Part shown: piece by piece, positions 18,852 through 29,777 of the stretch
Numbering within the stretch: the first letter of the stretch is position 1
How the letters are laid out: each line of letters opens with the position of its first letter
NCBI RefSeq assembly: GCF_009758415.1
Contig: NZ_WQRF01000001.1
Coordinates: forward strand, 992,001 to 1,056,000
From: Devosia marina
Lineage (GTDB): Bacteria; Pseudomonadota; Alphaproteobacteria; Rhizobiales; Devosiaceae
Length of the DNA stretch: 64,000 nt
Direction: 5' to 3'
The notes under the pieces: model-generated
The model's input: the letters and a program-made list of their open reading frames with translations, nothing else
What the model was told of the DNA's origin: nothing
The model's database searches: none
Translations under genes and position numbers: made by a program

Positions 18852-19220
18852 TTACTTCTTCTTGCCGGCGATCGGCTTTGCCGGACCCTTGCGGGTACGA
18901 GCATTGGTATGGGTGCGCTGACCACGGACCGGCAGGCCACGACGGTGGCGCAGGCCGCGATAGTTACCCAGATCCATCAGGCGCTTGATGTTCATTGCAA
19001 CATTGCGGCGCAGGTCACCTTCCACGACATAGTCGCGGTCGATGGCTTCACGGATCTGAATCACTTCTGCGTCGGTCAGCTCGTTGACGCGGCGCTCAGC
19101 CGGAATACCGGCACCCTCAGTAATGTCCTTGGCGAACTTTTCGCCGATCCCGTGAATATACTGCAGCGCGATAACCACGCGCTTATTCGTCGGAATGTTG
19201 ACGCCAGCAATACGAGCCAC
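18852..19220 (-). CDS. rpsM: 30S ribosomal protein S13
   Basis: A 122-residue protein beginning [20 protein letters not shown] and ending in the tRNA-contacting basic tail with [19 protein letters not shown]. It sits at the head of the 30S subunit and bridges to L5. It follows adk across 174 bases that contain a weak hairpin. Confidence 0.98.
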   Translation of the reverse strand: MARIAGVNIPTNKRVVIALQYIHGIGEKFAKDITEGAGIPAERRVNELTDAEVIQIREAIDRDYVVEGDLRRNVAMNIKRLMDLGNYRGLRHRRGLPVRGQRTHTNARTRKGPAKPIAGKKK

Positions 19221-19359
19221 GTCTGCTCTCCTTCATTCACACGCGCCATCCCGGCGGGTGCCTTTAAACAACAAGGGACCGGATTTCGACCCCCAACTAA
19301 GGGAGAACCGAATCCAGCCCAATGATCCATGAGACTGGTGCGGTTCTTTAAGGATAAGA

Positions 19360-19386
19360 CCGGGTAGAGTCAACTGCCCTACCCGG
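19360..19386 (-). other. Hairpin between adk and rpsM
   Basis: An 8-bp stem (19360-19367 with 19379-19386) just past the adk stop. On the minus strand it is followed by TCTTATCC, too weak to be sure of termination; an attenuator or mRNA 3'-end stabiliser is equally likely. Confidence 0.4.
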
Positions 19387-19394
19387 CCTATTGT

Positions 19395-19964
19395 TTACTT
19401 GCCCAGGGCACTCTTGATGGCCGCTGTTACCTCTTCGACGGGAGCCATCCCGTCGACAGGCTTCAGCAGGCCCTTGCCGGCATAGTATTCAACCAGTGGC
19501 GCAGTCTGTTCCGAATAGACACCAAGGCGCTTGCGCAGCACTTCCTCATTGTCATCGGCACGGGCGCCACCCGATTCCTTGGCGCGGTTGATGACGCGCT
19601 TCACCAGCTCGTCAGCTTCCGCCTTGATCTCGATGACCGCATCAAGGGCGATTCCCTTGTCCGCCAGCATCTGATCGAGTGCTTCGGCCTGCGCAATCGT
19701 GCGCGGGAAACCATCCAGGATAAACCCGGGCCTGCAGTCTTCCGCGTCCAGACGCTCCGAAACAATGCCATTGACGATAGTATCGGAAACCAGGTCGCCT
19801 CGATCCACGATCGCCTTGGCTTCAAGACCCAGCTGGGTCTTGGCAGCAATGGCGGCGCGCAGGATGTCGCCGGTTGAAAGCTGGGGGATGCCATAGGCCT
19901 CCACCAGAATCTTGGCCTGTGTGCCCTTCCCCGCCCCTGGGGGTCCCAACAGGATCAACCTCAT
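19395..19964 (-). CDS. adk: Adenylate kinase
   Basis: A 189-residue enzyme converting AMP and ATP to two ADP. It starts [18 protein letters not shown] (P-loop), then has [10 protein letters not shown] for AMP binding and the [16 protein letters not shown] signature near residue 80. The LID is the short kind without zinc cysteines. Its position between secY and rpsM is standard in this order. The start overlaps the secY stop by four bases. Confidence 0.98.
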   Translation of the reverse strand: MRLILLGPPGAGKGTQAKILVEAYGIPQLSTGDILRAAIAAKTQLGLEAKAIVDRGDLVSDTIVNGIVSERLDAEDCRPGFILDGFPRTIAQAEALDQMLADKGIALDAVIEIKAEADELVKRVINRAKESGGARADDNEEVLRKRLGVYSEQTAPLVEYYAGKGLLKPVDGMAPVEEVTAAIKSALGK

Positions 19965-21298
19965 CGACGCTTGCCTCCTCCAAGACGGGATTTTTTCAGC
20001 AGCCCTTCATATTGCTGGGCCACCAGATGGCTCTGGATCTGCGTTATCGTATCCAGCGTGACCGTCACCATGATCAGCAGCGAGGTACCGCCGATAAACT
20101 GGCTGACCGCGAGCTGGCTGAACAGCACTTCAGGAATTAGCGCAACGATCGTCAGATAGATCGCGCCGACCACCGTGATGCGAGTCAACACATAGTCAAT
20201 GTGCTGAGCGGTGCGCTCACCGGGTCGAATACCGGGAATGAAACCGCCGGAACGCTTCAGGTTGTCCGCCGTCTCGGTCGGGTTGAAGACGATCGCCGTG
20301 TAAAAGAACGCAAAGAAAATGATGAAGGCGGCAAACAGCGCCAGATAGAGCGGCTGCCCGCGACCCAGCAGGGCCGTCACCGTCGTCAACCAGCCCGGAG
20401 CATTGCCCTGGGCTGCGAACGAGGCGATGGTCGCCGGAAGCAGCAGCAGGGAAGAACCGAAAATCACCGGAATAACGCCGGACGTGTTCAGCTTGAGTGG
20501 CAGGTGCGAAGTGTCGCCCTGGAACATCTTGTTGCCGACCTGACGCTTTGGATACTGGATCAGCAGTCTGCGCTGAGCACGCTCAAAGAAGACGATGACA
20601 GCAATCACCACCAGGGCCAGCACCAGCATTCCGAGCCCGGCAAGTGCGGGAAGAGCCCCTGTACGCGCCAACTCAAGCGTTTGTGCAACAGTCGCGGGCA
20701 GGTTCGCCACGATACCGGCAAAGATGATCAGCGAAATGCCGTTGCCGACACCGCGCGCGGTGATCTGCTCGCCCAGCCACATCAGGAACATGGTGCCACC
20801 CACCAGGGTAATCACCGTGGAAATGCGGAAGAACCAGCCCGGATTGAGCACAACGCCCTGGCTGCCCTCAAGGCCAACGGCAATGCCATAGGCCTGCACG
20901 GCACAGAACAGTACCGCCAGATAGCGGGTGTACTGGTTCATTTTGCGACGCCCGGCCTCACCCTCTTTCTTGAGAGCTTCAAGACGCGGGGACGCCGTGG
21001 ACACCACCTGCACCACAATCGATGCGGTAATGTAAGGAATAAGGTTCAGGGCAAAGATTGCCATGCGCTCGACAGCGCCACCGGCAAACATGTTGAACAT
21101 GCCGATGATGCCCTGCTGCGACTGTTCGAATGTCGCGCGGAACGCATCGGGGTCAATACCCGGAACCGGAATGAAAGTGCCCAGACGATAAACAAGCAGC
21201 GCTCCAAGTGTAAACAGGATGCGCTGCTGAAGGGCTTTCGCCTTGGAAAAGGTCGAGAAACTGAGATTACGTGCCAGCTGTTCGGCTGCGGACGCCAT
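19961..21298 (-). CDS. secY: Protein translocase subunit SecY
   Basis: A 445-residue channel protein with ten membrane helices. Family marks are [19 protein letters not shown] in helix 1, [20 protein letters not shown] near the plug, and a C-terminal [20 protein letters not shown]. With SecE (48680-48874) it forms the secretion channel. I chose ATG 21298 ([12 protein letters not shown]); an open frame reaches 21409 but covers the hairpin after rplO and adds 37 residues unlike SecY. Confidence 0.97.
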   Translation of the reverse strand: MASAAEQLARNLSFSTFSKAKALQQRILFTLGALLVYRLGTFIPVPGIDPDAFRATFEQSQQGIIGMFNMFAGGAVERMAIFALNLIPYITASIVVQVVSTASPRLEALKKEGEAGRRKMNQYTRYLAVLFCAVQAYGIAVGLEGSQGVVLNPGWFFRISTVITLVGGTMFLMWLGEQITARGVGNGISLIIFAGIVANLPATVAQTLELARTGALPALAGLGMLVLALVVIAVIVFFERAQRRLLIQYPKRQVGNKMFQGDTSHLPLKLNTSGVIPVIFGSSLLLLPATIASFAAQGNAPGWLTTVTALLGRGQPLYLALFAAFIIFFAFFYTAIVFNPTETADNLKRSGGFIPGIRPGERTAQHIDYVLTRITVVGAIYLTIVALIPEVLFSQLAVSQFIGGTSLLIMVTVTLDTITQIQSHLVAQQYEGLLKKSRLGGGKRR

Positions 21299-21394
21299 AT
21301 AATTCGCTCCTACGGCTTGGATGCCAGGTGCGCTCGGAGCGCTGGAGACGCATATATGGGATATGTGCCGGCCAGACGCAACAAACCATAAGAA

Positions 21395-21419
21395 CGCACC
21401 CGGCGTCATGCCGGGTGCG
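21395..21419 (-). terminator. Hairpin between rplO and secY (attenuator or partial terminator)
   Basis: A perfect 10-bp stem (21395-21404 with 21410-21419), then TTCTTATGG on the minus strand, 15 bases after the rplO stop. It may lower secY expression relative to the ribosomal proteins upstream. Confidence 0.5.
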
Positions 21420-21433
21420 CCCTGCCAAGTGAA

Positions 21434-21934
21434 TTACTCGGCGCGTGGGGCCTTCTTCCAGGTCTCCTTGACCGGGATAAGGTCGAGCTTGCCGCCGGCT
21501 GCTTCAATGGCCGCAGCAGCGCCCTTGGTGGCATAATCAACCTTGAAGGTTACCTTCTTGGCCGAAAAACCTTCCGAACCGATCAGGCGCACGCCGTCCT
21601 TGGGACGACGGATAACGCCAGCGGCGATCAGGGCAGCAGCATCCACGACAGCCTTGGCATCGAGCTTGCCGCTGTCGATATAGGCCTGGATGCGATCGAT
21701 GCGCACTTCATTGAAGTCGCTCGGGTTCCAGGCGTTGAAGCCACGCTTTGGCATACGCATGTGAAGGGGCATCTGGCCGCCTTCAAAGCCGTTGATGGCG
21801 ACACCGGAGCGAGAGGTCTGGCCCTTCACACCGCGGCCACCGGTCTTACCGACGCCCGAACCGATACCACGGCCCACGCGAACGCGGGTCTTGTTGGCAC
21901 CTGGATTATCGCGAAGTTCGTTCAAACGAGTCAT
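21434..21934 (-). CDS. rplO: 50S ribosomal protein L15
   Basis: A 166-residue protein starting [23 protein letters not shown] with the glycine-rich [20 protein letters not shown] stretch that threads into 23S rRNA, and [17 protein letters not shown] after it. The C-terminal globular part holds [14 protein letters not shown]. It lies 15 bases after rpmD. Confidence 0.98.
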   Translation of the reverse strand: MTRLNELRDNPGANKTRVRVGRGIGSGVGKTGGRGVKGQTSRSGVAINGFEGGQMPLHMRMPKRGFNAWNPSDFNEVRIDRIQAYIDSGKLDAKAVVDAAALIAAGVIRRPKDGVRLIGSEGFSAKKVTFKVDYATKGAAAAIEAAGGKLDLIPVKETWKKAPRAE

Positions 21935-21949
21935 TGATCCGACCTTCCT

Positions 21950-22138
21950 TTACTCGCCGACGACGCGGACGAGATGCGGGATCTTGTTGATCATGCCGCG
22001 CACTTCGGGCGTATCAACCAGCTCACGCTGTTTGTTCATCTTGTTCAGCCCGAGACCGATCAGGGTCGCGCGCTGGCTCTTTTCACGGCGGATCGGCGAG
22101 CCGACCTGCTGGACAACGATGGTCTTGTCTTTTGCCAT
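21950..22138 (-). CDS. rpmD: 50S ribosomal protein L30
   Basis: A 62-residue protein with the family's [20 protein letters not shown] start, a [20 protein letters not shown] centre, and [14 protein letters not shown] ending. It binds 23S rRNA domain II. It lies between rpsE and rplO with 21- and 15-base gaps. Confidence 0.97.
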   Translation of the reverse strand: MAKDKTIVVQQVGSPIRREKSQRATLIGLGLNKMNKQRELVDTPEVRGMINKIPHLVRVVGE

Positions 22139-22159
22139 TGTACTTCTCCAGAGCCCCTA

Positions 22160-22693
22160 TCAGGCTTCGACTGCAGCTTCGCCGCGGCGAGCCTGGAGTT
22201 CGGAAACCTTGATACCGCGACGCGAGGCCACCGAACGGGGGCTGTCAACACGCTTGAGCGCATCGAACGTGGCACGGATCATGTTGTAGGGGTTCGCCGT
22301 GCCCTGCGACTTGGCGACGATGTCGTTGATGCCCAGCGTCTCGAAGACTGCGCGCATCGGACCGCCGGCAATGATACCGGTACCTGGAACTGCAGCACGC
22401 AGAATGACCTTGCCGGCGCCGTGGCGGCCGGTGACATCATGGTGCAGCGTGCGGGCGTCGCGCAGCGGCACGCGGATCATCTGACGCTTGGCCTGCTCGG
22501 TTGCCTTGCGGATTGCCTCGGGAACTTCACGGGCCTTGCCGTGACCAAAACCGACGCGACCCTTCTGGTCACCGACAACGACGAGGGCGGCAAAACCGAA
22601 GCGACGGCCGCCCTTCACAACCTTGGCCACACGGTTGATGTGGACCAGGCGATCGACGAACTCGCTTTCGCGTTCTTGAACGTCTCTGCTCAT
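22160..22693 (-). CDS. rpsE: 30S ribosomal protein S5
   Basis: A 177-residue protein with the double-stranded RNA-binding domain opening [20 protein letters not shown], the [16 protein letters not shown] loop involved in decoding fidelity, and [19 protein letters not shown]. It lines the mRNA entry channel. The C-terminus is extended and acidic ([13 protein letters not shown]), as in related bacteria. Confidence 0.98.
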   Translation of the reverse strand: MSRDVQERESEFVDRLVHINRVAKVVKGGRRFGFAALVVVGDQKGRVGFGHGKAREVPEAIRKATEQAKRQMIRVPLRDARTLHHDVTGRHGAGKVILRAAVPGTGIIAGGPMRAVFETLGINDIVAKSQGTANPYNMIRATFDALKRVDSPRSVASRRGIKVSELQARRGEAAVEA

Positions 22694-22713
22694 AATTCTC
22701 TTCCTCGCCGTTG

Positions 22714-23076
22714 TTAGAACTGCAGGCCGCCCTCACGGGCAGCGTCTGCAAGGGCCTTAACACGGCCATGATAGATATAGGCGCCACGGTCGAACACGAC
22801 TTCGCCGACACCGGCCTTCACGCCACGCTCGGCGATCAGCTTGCCAACGGCCACAGCCGCATCGGCATTGCCGCCGTTCTTGTGCGAACCGCGCACGTCC
22901 TTTTCCAGGGTCGAAGCGGCAGCCAGCGTACGGCCGGTCGTGTCGTCGATGATCTGGGCGTAAATGTTCTTGTCCGAGCGGAAAACGCTGAGACGGGGAC
23001 GACCAAAGGCACGAGCCTTGAGCGCCTTGCGGACACGGGCCTTGCGGCGTTCCGCACCTTTTGCAGAAATAGCCAT
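22714..23076 (-). CDS. rplR: 50S ribosomal protein L18
   Basis: A 120-residue protein carrying [19 protein letters not shown] and the closing segment [21 protein letters not shown]. It binds 5S rRNA together with L5. It lies 12 bases after rplF. Confidence 0.98.
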   Translation of the reverse strand: MAISAKGAERRKARVRKALKARAFGRPRLSVFRSDKNIYAQIIDDTTGRTLAAASTLEKDVRGSHKNGGNADAAVAVGKLIAERGVKAGVGEVVFDRGAYIYHGRVKALADAAREGGLQF

Positions 23077-23088
23077 CTGTGGCGCTCC

Positions 23089-23622
23089 TTACTTCTTCTT
23101 GCCTTCTTTGCGGAAGACCTGCTCGTTGGCGTAACGCACACCCTTGCCCTTATAGGGCTCGGGCGGACGCCAACCACGGATCTCAGCCGCAACCTGGCCA
23201 ACCTGCTGCTTGTCGATACCAGTCACCACGATCTCAGTCGGGGCCGGAACAGCGAGGGTGATCCCCTGAGGAGCCTCATACACGACTTCGTGGCTGAAAC
23301 CGAGCGAGAGCTTGACGTCCTTGCCCTGCATCGCGGCGCGGTAACCAACGCCCTGGATCGCCAGCTTCTTCTCGAAACCGGCGCTCACGCCCGTAACGAT
23401 GTTCTGGATCAGCGCGCGGGTGGTGCCCCAGGCGGCGCGAGCTTCACGGGTATCGTTGGCCGGGGAAACGACGATACCGTCCTCACCCTGCTCGACATTG
23501 ACGATATCCATGAGCTGCAGGCTCAGTTCGCCCTTCGGGCCCTTGGCGCTGACGGTACGACCATTGATCGTTACCGTGACGCCGCTCACCGGGGCCACCG
23601 GTTTCTTGCCAGTACGTGACAT
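23089..23622 (-). CDS. rplF: 50S ribosomal protein L6
   Basis: A 177-residue protein of two similar folds, with [18 protein letters not shown] at the start, [11 protein letters not shown], and the C-terminal signature [18 protein letters not shown]. It sits near the factor-binding site of the 50S subunit. It follows rpsH by 47 bases. Confidence 0.98.
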   Translation of the reverse strand: MSRTGKKPVAPVSGVTVTINGRTVSAKGPKGELSLQLMDIVNVEQGEDGIVVSPANDTREARAAWGTTRALIQNIVTGVSAGFEKKLAIQGVGYRAAMQGKDVKLSLGFSHEVVYEAPQGITLAVPAPTEIVVTGIDKQQVGQVAAEIRGWRPPEPYKGKGVRYANEQVFRKEGKKK

Positions 23623-23669
23623 AATGCTTCCTTGAGTAATCGTCTTGCCGATCCCCTAAGCCAATTGGC

Positions 23670-24068
23670 TTAGAAGACGCGGCAGAGTACCTCGCCACCC
23701 ACATTGGCAGCCTTGGCTTCGTGGTCGGCCATCACACCCTTGGGGGTGGAGAGGATCGAGACACCCAGGCCATTGGCAACCTGCGGAATATTCTTGACGG
23801 ATGCGTACACCCGACGGCCGGGACGCGAAACGCGTTCGATCGTGCGGATAACGCCTTCATTGTCCGAGTACTTGAGTTCAATCTCGTACTCGGCAGCGCC
23901 GTTCTCGAACTTCGTCTCCGAATAGCCGCGGATGAAACCCTCGGACTGGAGAACGTCCAGCACCCGACCACGCAGGGTCGAAGCCGGAGTCGAAACGGAA
24001 TTCTTGCGACGCTCCTGAGCGTTGCGGATGCGGGTCAGCATATCGCCGATTGGATCGGAAAAGCTCAT
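23670..24068 (-). CDS. rpsH: 30S ribosomal protein S8
   Basis: A 132-residue protein starting [20 protein letters not shown] and ending [21 protein letters not shown], both diagnostic. It binds the central domain of 16S rRNA; in E. coli it also represses the spc operon by binding the mRNA near rplE. The region before rplE here was not resolved as a matching structure. Confidence 0.98.
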   Translation of the reverse strand: MSFSDPIGDMLTRIRNAQERRKNSVSTPASTLRGRVLDVLQSEGFIRGYSETKFENGAAEYEIELKYSDNEGVIRTIERVSRPGRRVYASVKNIPQVANGLGVSILSTPKGVMADHEAKAANVGGEVLCRVF

Positions 24069-24081
24069 TTGATGTTTCTCC

Positions 24082-24387
24082 TTACCAGCTCGACTTCACC
24101 AGACCCGGGATCTGGCCCAGGTTGCCCAGCTGACGCAGGGCAATACGGCTCATCTTGAGCTTGCGATAGTAACCACGCGGACGACCCGACACTTCGCAAC
24201 GGTTGCGAATGCGGACCTTGGCCGAATTGCGGGGCAGTTCAGCCAGTTTGAGGCTGGCCTTGAAACGCTCTTCAATCGGAGCGTCCTGGTTCTTGACGGT
24301 AGCCTTGAGCGCGGCGCGCTTGGCGGCGTACTGCTGAGCCAGAGCGGCGCGCTTCTTGTTCTTTTCGATGGAGCTGGTCTTTGCCAT
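24082..24387 (-). CDS. rpsN: 30S ribosomal protein S14 (zinc-free form)
   Basis: A 101-residue S14. The long form, without the CxxC pairs, is recognised by its length, the N-terminal coil ([20 protein letters not shown]), and [21 protein letters not shown] with the ending GLVKSSW. It lies in the 30S head. It follows rplE by 32 bases. Confidence 0.98.
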   Translation of the reverse strand: MAKTSSIEKNKKRAALAQQYAAKRAALKATVKNQDAPIEERFKASLKLAELPRNSAKVRIRNRCEVSGRPRGYYRKLKMSRIALRQLGNLGQIPGLVKSSW

Positions 24388-24419
24388 GTCCTGATCCTTT
24401 ATCCCTTCCTCGGCGCCGC

Positions 24420-24977
24420 TTACTGGCGGAACGGGAAGTTGAAAGCCTTGAGAAGCGCACGCGCCTCATCATCGGTACGGGCCGTCGTGGTGATCACGAT
24501 GTCCATGCCCCAGACCTGATCAATCTGATCGTAGTTGATCTCGGGGAAGATGATGTGTTCCTTGATGCCCATGGCATAGTTGCCACGGCCGTCAAAGGCG
24601 TTCGGGTTGAGGCCGCGGAAGTCGCGGACGCGCGGCAGGGCGATATTCACCAGGCGGTCCAGGAATTCATACATGCGCGTCTTGCGCAGCGTGACCTTGA
24701 CGCCCAGGGGCATGCCTTCGCGAACCTTAAAGCCAGCGATCGACTTGCGGGCGTGCGTGATCACGGGCTTCTGACCGGAAATCAGCTCAAGCTGGTCGGC
24801 GGCAGACTTCACCTTCTTGGTGTCGTTGACGGCTTCGCCAACGCCCATGTTCAGCACGATCTTGTCGAGCCGCGGCAGTTCCATCACGTTCTTGTACGCA
24901 AACTGCTCACGCAGGGCGGCCTTGATCGTGGTGTCGTATTCGGTCCGGAGACGCGGAATGTAAGCGGTCTCAGCCAT
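24420..24977 (-). CDS. rplE: 50S ribosomal protein L5
   Basis: A 185-residue protein with [39 protein letters not shown] and the closing [20 protein letters not shown]. It binds 5S rRNA and contacts the P-site tRNA and S13. Its start overlaps the rplX end by eight bases, so the two are translationally coupled. Confidence 0.98.
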   Translation of the reverse strand: MAETAYIPRLRTEYDTTIKAALREQFAYKNVMELPRLDKIVLNMGVGEAVNDTKKVKSAADQLELISGQKPVITHARKSIAGFKVREGMPLGVKVTLRKTRMYEFLDRLVNIALPRVRDFRGLNPNAFDGRGNYAMGIKEHIIFPEINYDQIDQVWGMDIVITTTARTDDEARALLKAFNFPFRQ

Positions 24978-25281
24978 CGATCTGATCTCCGGTGGTCTTG
25001 GCGACGCGGGTCTTCACGCCGTCCTTGATCTGGAAACCGACGCGGGACGGCTTGCCATCCTTGTCGGCGACCGCCAGGTTCGAAAGATGGATCGGCGCTT
25101 CCTTGGTGAAGATGCCGGCATCATTCGATGCAGTCTGCTTCTGGTGGCGACGAACCAGGTTGATACCCTGGACGATCGCGCGGGTTTCGGACGGAATGAC
25201 GGACAGGACCTGACCGGTCTTGCCCTTGTCCTTGCCGGCCAGGACGATCACTTTATCGCCCTTCTTGATCTTGGCGGCCAT
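24970..25281 (-). CDS. rplX: 50S ribosomal protein L24
   Basis: A 103-residue assembly initiator protein with an N-terminal KOW motif ([20 protein letters not shown]) and [27 protein letters not shown] central loop. It overlaps rplN by one base (TAATG) and rplE by eight. Confidence 0.97.
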   Translation of the reverse strand: MAAKIKKGDKVIVLAGKDKGKTGQVLSVIPSETRAIVQGINLVRRHQKQTASNDAGIFTKEAPIHLSNLAVADKDGKPSRVGFQIKDGVKTRVAKTTGDQIDG

Positions 25282-25649
25282 TACAGCACCTCTGGGGCAA
25301 GCGAAATGATCTTCATCTGGTTCTTGGCGCGGAGTTCGCGCGGAACCGGTCCGAAGATACGGGTGCCGATCGGCTCTTTCTGATTGTTCAGAAGAACGGC
25401 GGCGTTCTTGTCGAAACGGATGACGGTGCCGTCGGGACGGCGGATGTCGGTAGCGGTGCGAACCACCACGGCCTTCATCACCTGGCCCTTTTTGACGCGG
25501 CCGCGCGGAATAGCGTCCTTGACCGAAACGACAATAATGTCGCCGACCGAGGCGTATTTACGATGCGAACCGCCCAGCACCTTGATGCACATGACACGAC
25601 GAGCGCCGGAATTGTCCGCGACGTCGAGATTGGACTGCATCTGGATCAT
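25281..25649 (-). CDS. rplN: 50S ribosomal protein L14
   Basis: A 122-residue protein beginning [20 protein letters not shown] and containing [20 protein letters not shown], both textbook L14. It forms part of bridge B5/B8 to the 30S subunit. It is 64 bases after rpsQ. Confidence 0.98.
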   Translation of the reverse strand: MIQMQSNLDVADNSGARRVMCIKVLGGSHRKYASVGDIIVVSVKDAIPRGRVKKGQVMKAVVVRTATDIRRPDGTVIRFDKNAAVLLNNQKEPIGTRIFGPVPRELRAKNQMKIISLAPEVL

Positions 25650-25713
25650 GACTGGATGCCTTCTAGTTTATCGGCTGCACCGTCACCCGGCGCGCCGACC
25701 TGAATTGTTTCTC

Positions 25714-25959
25714 TTACGCAGACGGCGACGAAGCCGGCACGAGCGACCAACGCTTGTTCTTCGAAATCGGCGCTGTTTCCTCGATCCACACGGTCTGACC
25801 GACCTTTGCCACATTATTTTCATCGTGGGCGTGGTACTTCTTGGAACGACGCACGGTCTTCTTCAGAAGCGGATGGGTGAAACGGCGCTCGACACGAACC
25901 ACAATGGTCTTGTCATTGGCGTCGGAGACAACGGTCCCCTGCAAAACGCGCTTTGGCAT
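25714..25959 (-). CDS. rpsQ: 30S ribosomal protein S17
   Basis: An 81-residue OB-fold protein with [19 protein letters not shown] and the signature [20 protein letters not shown]. It binds helix 11 of 16S rRNA. The last ten residues (VPASSPSA) are an unconserved tail. Confidence 0.97.
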   Translation of the reverse strand: MPKRVLQGTVVSDANDKTIVVRVERRFTHPLLKKTVRRSKKYHAHDENNVAKVGQTVWIEETAPISKNKRWSLVPASSPSA

Positions 25960-25971
25960 GGGTGTGAATCC

Positions 25972-26166
25972 TTACTTAGCTGCGTTCTTTTGGCCGAGGA
26001 CGGTTTTGATCCGCGCGATATCGCGGCGGACTTCCCGAACCCTGGCCGGCTTTTCCAACTGCTGGGTAGCGCGCTGGAAACGCAGGTTGAACTGTTCTTT
26101 CTTCAGGTCGACGAGCTGATCTTTCAGTTCGTCTGCGGTCTTGGCCCGCACATCACTGGCTTTCAT
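25972..26166 (-). CDS. rpmC: 50S ribosomal protein L29
   Basis: A 64-residue two-helix protein: [20 protein letters not shown], then [19 protein letters not shown] with the family [11 protein letters not shown] ending. It lies at the tunnel exit next to L23, where trigger factor and SRP dock. Confidence 0.97.
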   Translation of the reverse strand: MKASDVRAKTADELKDQLVDLKKEQFNLRFQRATQQLEKPARVREVRRDIARIKTVLGQKNAAK

Positions 26167-26177
26167 GCTCGTGTTCC

Positions 26178-26591
26178 TTAATCGGCAATACGCGTGACAA
26201 TACGCGTGGTGATCGGCAACTTCATTGCTCCGAGGCGAAGGGCCTCCTTTGCAACGTCTTCGGGTACGCCGTCAATCTCAAAAACGATACGACCCGGTTT
26301 TACGCGCGCAGCCCAGTACTCCACGGAGCCCTTACCCTTACCCATACGGACTTCGGTAGGCTTCTTGGAAACCGGCACATCCGGGAAAATCCGGATCCAG
26401 ACGCGGCCCTGACGCTTCATCTCACGAGTGATCGCACGACGGGCAGCTTCGATCTGGCGGGCCGTGACGCGTTCCGGCTCGGTGGCCTTGAGTGCGTACT
26501 GACCGAAAGCCAGGGTGGTACCACCCTTGGCTTCGCCATGGATCCGGCCCTTGTGGGCCTTGCGGAACTTAGTTCTCTTCGGTTGCAGCAT
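26178..26591 (-). CDS. rplP: 50S ribosomal protein L16
   Basis: A 137-residue protein starting [19 protein letters not shown], with [20 protein letters not shown] and [19 protein letters not shown]. It helps form the A-site and peptidyl-transferase surroundings. It lies between rpsC and rpmC with gaps of 15 and 11 bases. Confidence 0.98.
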   Translation of the reverse strand: MLQPKRTKFRKAHKGRIHGEAKGGTTLAFGQYALKATEPERVTARQIEAARRAITREMKRQGRVWIRIFPDVPVSKKPTEVRMGKGKGSVEYWAARVKPGRIVFEIDGVPEDVAKEALRLGAMKLPITTRIVTRIAD

Positions 26592-26606
26592 AATGAACCA
26601 ACCTTC

Positions 26607-27344
26607 TTATGCGCGTTCGCGGTCGCGGTCGCCGCGTTCACGGCGCGGCTCGCGCTCAGAACGCTGACCACCTTCACCACCTTCGGTGGCACGACGCTCA
26701 TGGGCCGACGGATCATGCTCGAGGACTTCGCCCTTGAAGATCCAGACCTTGATACCGATGATGCCGTAAGTGGTTTCGGCTTCAGCAGTACCGTAGTCGA
26801 TATCCGCACGCAGGGTGTGCAGCGGCACGCGCCCTTCCCGGTACCATTCGGTACGGGCGATATCGGCACCACCGAGACGACCACCAACATTGACACGGAT
26901 ACCACCGGCGCCCATGCGGATTGCGGTCTGCACGGCGCGCTTCATGGCGCGACGGAAGGCCACACGGCGTTCCAGCTGCTGGGCAATGCCCTGGGCAACC
27001 AGCGTTGCATCGGTTTCCGGCTTGCGCACTTCAACAATGTTGATGTGCACTTCGCTGTCGGTGAACTTCTTCACCTTGGCGCGGATCTTGTCGATGTCAG
27101 CGCCCTTCTTGCCGATCACGATACCCGGACGGGCAGTGTGGATCGACACGCGGCACTTGCGGTGCGGACGCTCGATGACGATCTTGGAGACCGCAGCGGC
27201 CTTCAGTTCCTTCATCAGCATGGTGCGGATCTTCAGGTCTTCCTGAAGCAGGACACCATATTCGCCCTTGTTGGCGAACCAACGGCTATCCCAGGTCCGG
27301 TTGATGCCGAGGCGGAAGCCGATCGGATTGATTTTCTGGCCCAT
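26607..27344 (-). CDS. rpsC: 30S ribosomal protein S3
   Basis: A 245-residue protein with [20 protein letters not shown], a KH domain around [16 protein letters not shown] near residue 68, and [20 protein letters not shown] in the C-terminal domain. It lines the mRNA entry tunnel. A charged tail rich in R and E (about the last 30 residues) follows the conserved fold. The start shares one base with the rplV stop. Confidence 0.98.
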   Translation of the reverse strand: MGQKINPIGFRLGINRTWDSRWFANKGEYGVLLQEDLKIRTMLMKELKAAAVSKIVIERPHRKCRVSIHTARPGIVIGKKGADIDKIRAKVKKFTDSEVHINIVEVRKPETDATLVAQGIAQQLERRVAFRRAMKRAVQTAIRMGAGGIRVNVGGRLGGADIARTEWYREGRVPLHTLRADIDYGTAEAETTYGIIGIKVWIFKGEVLEHDPSAHERRATEGGEGGQRSEREPRRERGDRDRERA

Positions 27345-27724
27345 TATGCGGCCTCCTCAACTTGCCGGACAACAATCGTCAGGTGCGAGAACGGCTTCTC
27401 GATCCGCGACGACCGGCCACGGCCGCGAGCGGTGAAGCGCTTCATCACCAGCGAATTGCCCACATAGGCTTCAGCAACGACAAGAGCGTCGGTGTCCAGG
27501 CCGTGGTTGTTTTCGGCGTTGGCGATGGCGCTCTCGAGCACCTTCTTCACCTGGCCGGAGATGCGCTTGTGGCTGAATTCGAGATCGGCCAAAGCCCGCT
27601 CGACCTTCTTGCCACGGATCAACTGCGCGACGAGGTTCAGCTTCTGAGGGCTGATGCGCAGCATGCGCAGGACAGCCTTTGCCTCGTTATCCTTGAGAGC
27701 GCGCTCAGTCTTAGGCTTGCTCAT
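27344..27724 (-). CDS. rplV: 50S ribosomal protein L22
   Basis: A 126-residue protein with [20 protein letters not shown], a [17 protein letters not shown] stretch, and the extended hairpin ending [19 protein letters not shown] that reaches into the exit tunnel. It follows rpsS by two bases. Confidence 0.98.
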   Translation of the reverse strand: MSKPKTERALKDNEAKAVLRMLRISPQKLNLVAQLIRGKKVERALADLEFSHKRISGQVKKVLESAIANAENNHGLDTDALVVAEAYVGNSLVMKRFTARGRGRSSRIEKPFSHLTIVVRQVEEAA

Positions 27725-27726
27725 CT

Positions 27727-28005
27727 CTACTTCCTCTTGGCCTTCTTGTCGGCCGCGTGACCGTAATAGGTACGGGTCGGCGCGAACTCGCCAAACTTGT
27801 GACCGATCATTTCCTCGGTGACGAGCACCGGGACATGCTTCTGGCCATTGTGCACGCCGAACGTGATGCCGACGAACTGCGGCAGGATGGTCGAGCGACG
27901 GGTCCAGATCTTGACCACATCATTGCGGCCAGAGGTCTGGGCCTTCTCGGCCTTCTTGAGCAGATAGCCGTCGACGAACGGCCCCTTCCAAATCGAACGG
28001 GTCAT
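27727..28005 (-). CDS. rpsS: 30S ribosomal protein S19
   Basis: A 92-residue protein starting [20 protein letters not shown], with [20 protein letters not shown] and the [19 protein letters not shown] ending. It contacts S13 and the 30S head. It lies three bases after rplB. Confidence 0.98.
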   Translation of the reverse strand: MTRSIWKGPFVDGYLLKKAEKAQTSGRNDVVKIWTRRSTILPQFVGITFGVHNGQKHVPVLVTEEMIGHKFGEFAPTRTYYGHAADKKAKRK

Positions 28006-28008
28006 GTC

Positions 28009-28848
28009 TTACCTGCCCTTCTTCACGTGACGGCTGCGAACGATAAACTGGTCCGTAGCCTTGTTGCTGCGCGTACGCTTGCCCTTTGTAGGCTTGCCCC
28101 ACGGGGTCACCGGATGACGGCCACCCGAGGTACGGCCTTCACCACCACCATGCGGGTGATCGACCGGGTTCATGGTCACGCCGCGGTTGACCGGCTTGCG
28201 GCCGAGCCAGCGATTGCGACCAGCCTTACCCATCGAGGTGTTCGAGTGGTCCTGGTTGCTGACCGCACCAACAGTGGCAAGGCACGAGCCGTGCACACGA
28301 CGCTGCTCGCCCGAGTTCAGGCGCAGAATGGCCCAACCCTGGTCGCGGCCCACATACTGGGCATAAGCACCGGCCGAACGGGCAACCTGGCCGCCCTTGC
28401 GGGGCTTTAGCTCGATATTGTGCACGATGGTACCCACCGGCATGCGTTCGAGCGGCATGGTGTTACCAGGCTTCACGTCCGCGCCGTTGAGCGAGGAGAT
28501 CACCTTGTCACCAGCAGCCAGACGCTGCGGCGCGACGATATAGGCCAGCTCGCCGTCTTCGTACTTGATCAACGCGATCCAGGCCGTGCGGTTCGGATCA
28601 TACTCGAGACGCTCAACGGTCCCGACCATGTCGAACTTCACGCGCTTGAAGTCGATCATACGATAGCTGCGCTTGTGACCGCCACCACGATGGAACGCAG
28701 TGATACGACCACGATTGTTGCGACCACCGGATTTGCTCAGGCCTTCGGTCAGAGCCTTGACCGGAGCACCCTTCCACAGTTCCGACCGGTCAGTCGTCAC
28801 CAGCGTGCGACGGCCTTCGGAAGTGGGATTGTAAGTCTTTAGAGCCAT
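28009..28848 (-). CDS. rplB: 50S ribosomal protein L2
   Basis: A 279-residue protein with [14 protein letters not shown] at the start and the invariant [16 protein letters not shown] near residue 225, which holds the histidine linked to peptidyl transfer. The basic C-terminus [18 protein letters not shown] is typical. It follows rplW by 18 bases. Confidence 0.98.
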   Translation of the reverse strand: MALKTYNPTSEGRRTLVTTDRSELWKGAPVKALTEGLSKSGGRNNRGRITAFHRGGGHKRSYRMIDFKRVKFDMVGTVERLEYDPNRTAWIALIKYEDGELAYIVAPQRLAAGDKVISSLNGADVKPGNTMPLERMPVGTIVHNIELKPRKGGQVARSAGAYAQYVGRDQGWAILRLNSGEQRRVHGSCLATVGAVSNQDHSNTSMGKAGRNRWLGRKPVNRGVTMNPVDHPHGGGEGRTSGGRHPVTPWGKPTKGKRTRSNKATDQFIVRSRHVKKGR

Positions 28849-28866
28849 TTGTCTGTCTCTTATCCC

Positions 28867-29160
28867 TTATAGGCCGGTCGAAATATCGATCGACTGGCCA
28901 TCGACCAGGGTTACGACGGCCTTCTTGACGTCGTTGCGAACACCAACCTTGCCACGGAAGCGCTTCACCTTGCCCTTACGGACCAGGGTGTTCACTGCCT
29001 TGACCTTGACCGAGAAGAGCTGCTCGACAGCGGCCTTGATCTCGGTCTTGCTGGCATCAATCGCCACGTCGAAAACGACCTGGTTGTATTCCGAAGCCAT
29101 CGTCGACTTTTCAGTCACGACGGGGTTACGGACGATGTCGTATGCGGCAAGCTTGTTCAT
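28867..29160 (-). CDS. rplW: 50S ribosomal protein L23
   Basis: A 97-residue protein starting [18 protein letters not shown] with the rRNA-binding loop [17 protein letters not shown]. It is the exit-tunnel dock for trigger factor. I chose ATG 29160, which overlaps the rplD stop as ATGA, rather than the open frame reaching 29340 inside rplD. Confidence 0.97.
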   Translation of the reverse strand: MNKLAAYDIVRNPVVTEKSTMASEYNQVVFDVAIDASKTEIKAAVEQLFSVKVKAVNTLVRKGKVKRFRGKVGVRNDVKKAVVTLVDGQSIDISTGL

Positions 29161-29777
29161 GCGAACCTCGCTTCGAGCGCTTCCAGCGCTGCCTTGGTCA
29201 AGACGAGCTTGTCGCGCTTCAGGATCGAAACAACGTTGATCCCCTGGATCGGCAGCACGTCGATATTCGGGATGTTGCGGGCGGCCAGAGCGAAGTTCTG
29301 GTCGACATTCGCGCCATCGATGATCAGGGCGTTTGCCCATTCCAGCTTGCCGAAAGTGGTGCGCAGGGCCGCCGTCTTGGCTTCCTTCTGAGCAACGCTG
29401 TCGATCACGATCAGCGAACCGGCCTTGGCCTTGGACGACAGAGCGTGCTTGAGCGCCAGAGCACGGACCTTCTTGGGAAGATCGATAGCATGGCTGCGCG
29501 GGGTCGGACCGAAAGCACGGCCACCACCACGGAACTGCGGAGCCTTGCGGTCGCCGTGACGGGCGCCACCCGAACCCTTCTGCTTCACGAACTTCTTGCC
29601 CGTGCGCACGCCTTCCGACCGGTTCTTCACGTCATGCGTGCCGGACATGGCTTTGAGCTGCTGGTAGCGCACCATGCGGTGCAGGATGTCGGGACGGACT
29701 TCGAGGCCGAACACAGCGTCCGCGACCTCGACCTTACCGGCCGACTTGCCTTCGAGAGTGGTTACCTGGAGTTCCAT
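29157..29777 (-). CDS. rplD: 50S ribosomal protein L4
   Basis: A 206-residue protein with a central loop [20 protein letters not shown] reaching the tunnel and [20 protein letters not shown], both standard. In E. coli L4 also represses its own S10 operon. It abuts the rplC stop directly and overlaps rplW. Confidence 0.98.
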   Translation of the reverse strand: MELQVTTLEGKSAGKVEVADAVFGLEVRPDILHRMVRYQQLKAMSGTHDVKNRSEGVRTGKKFVKQKGSGGARHGDRKAPQFRGGGRAFGPTPRSHAIDLPKKVRALALKHALSSKAKAGSLIVIDSVAQKEAKTAALRTTFGKLEWANALIIDGANVDQNFALAARNIPNIDVLPIQGINVVSILKRDKLVLTKAALEALEARFA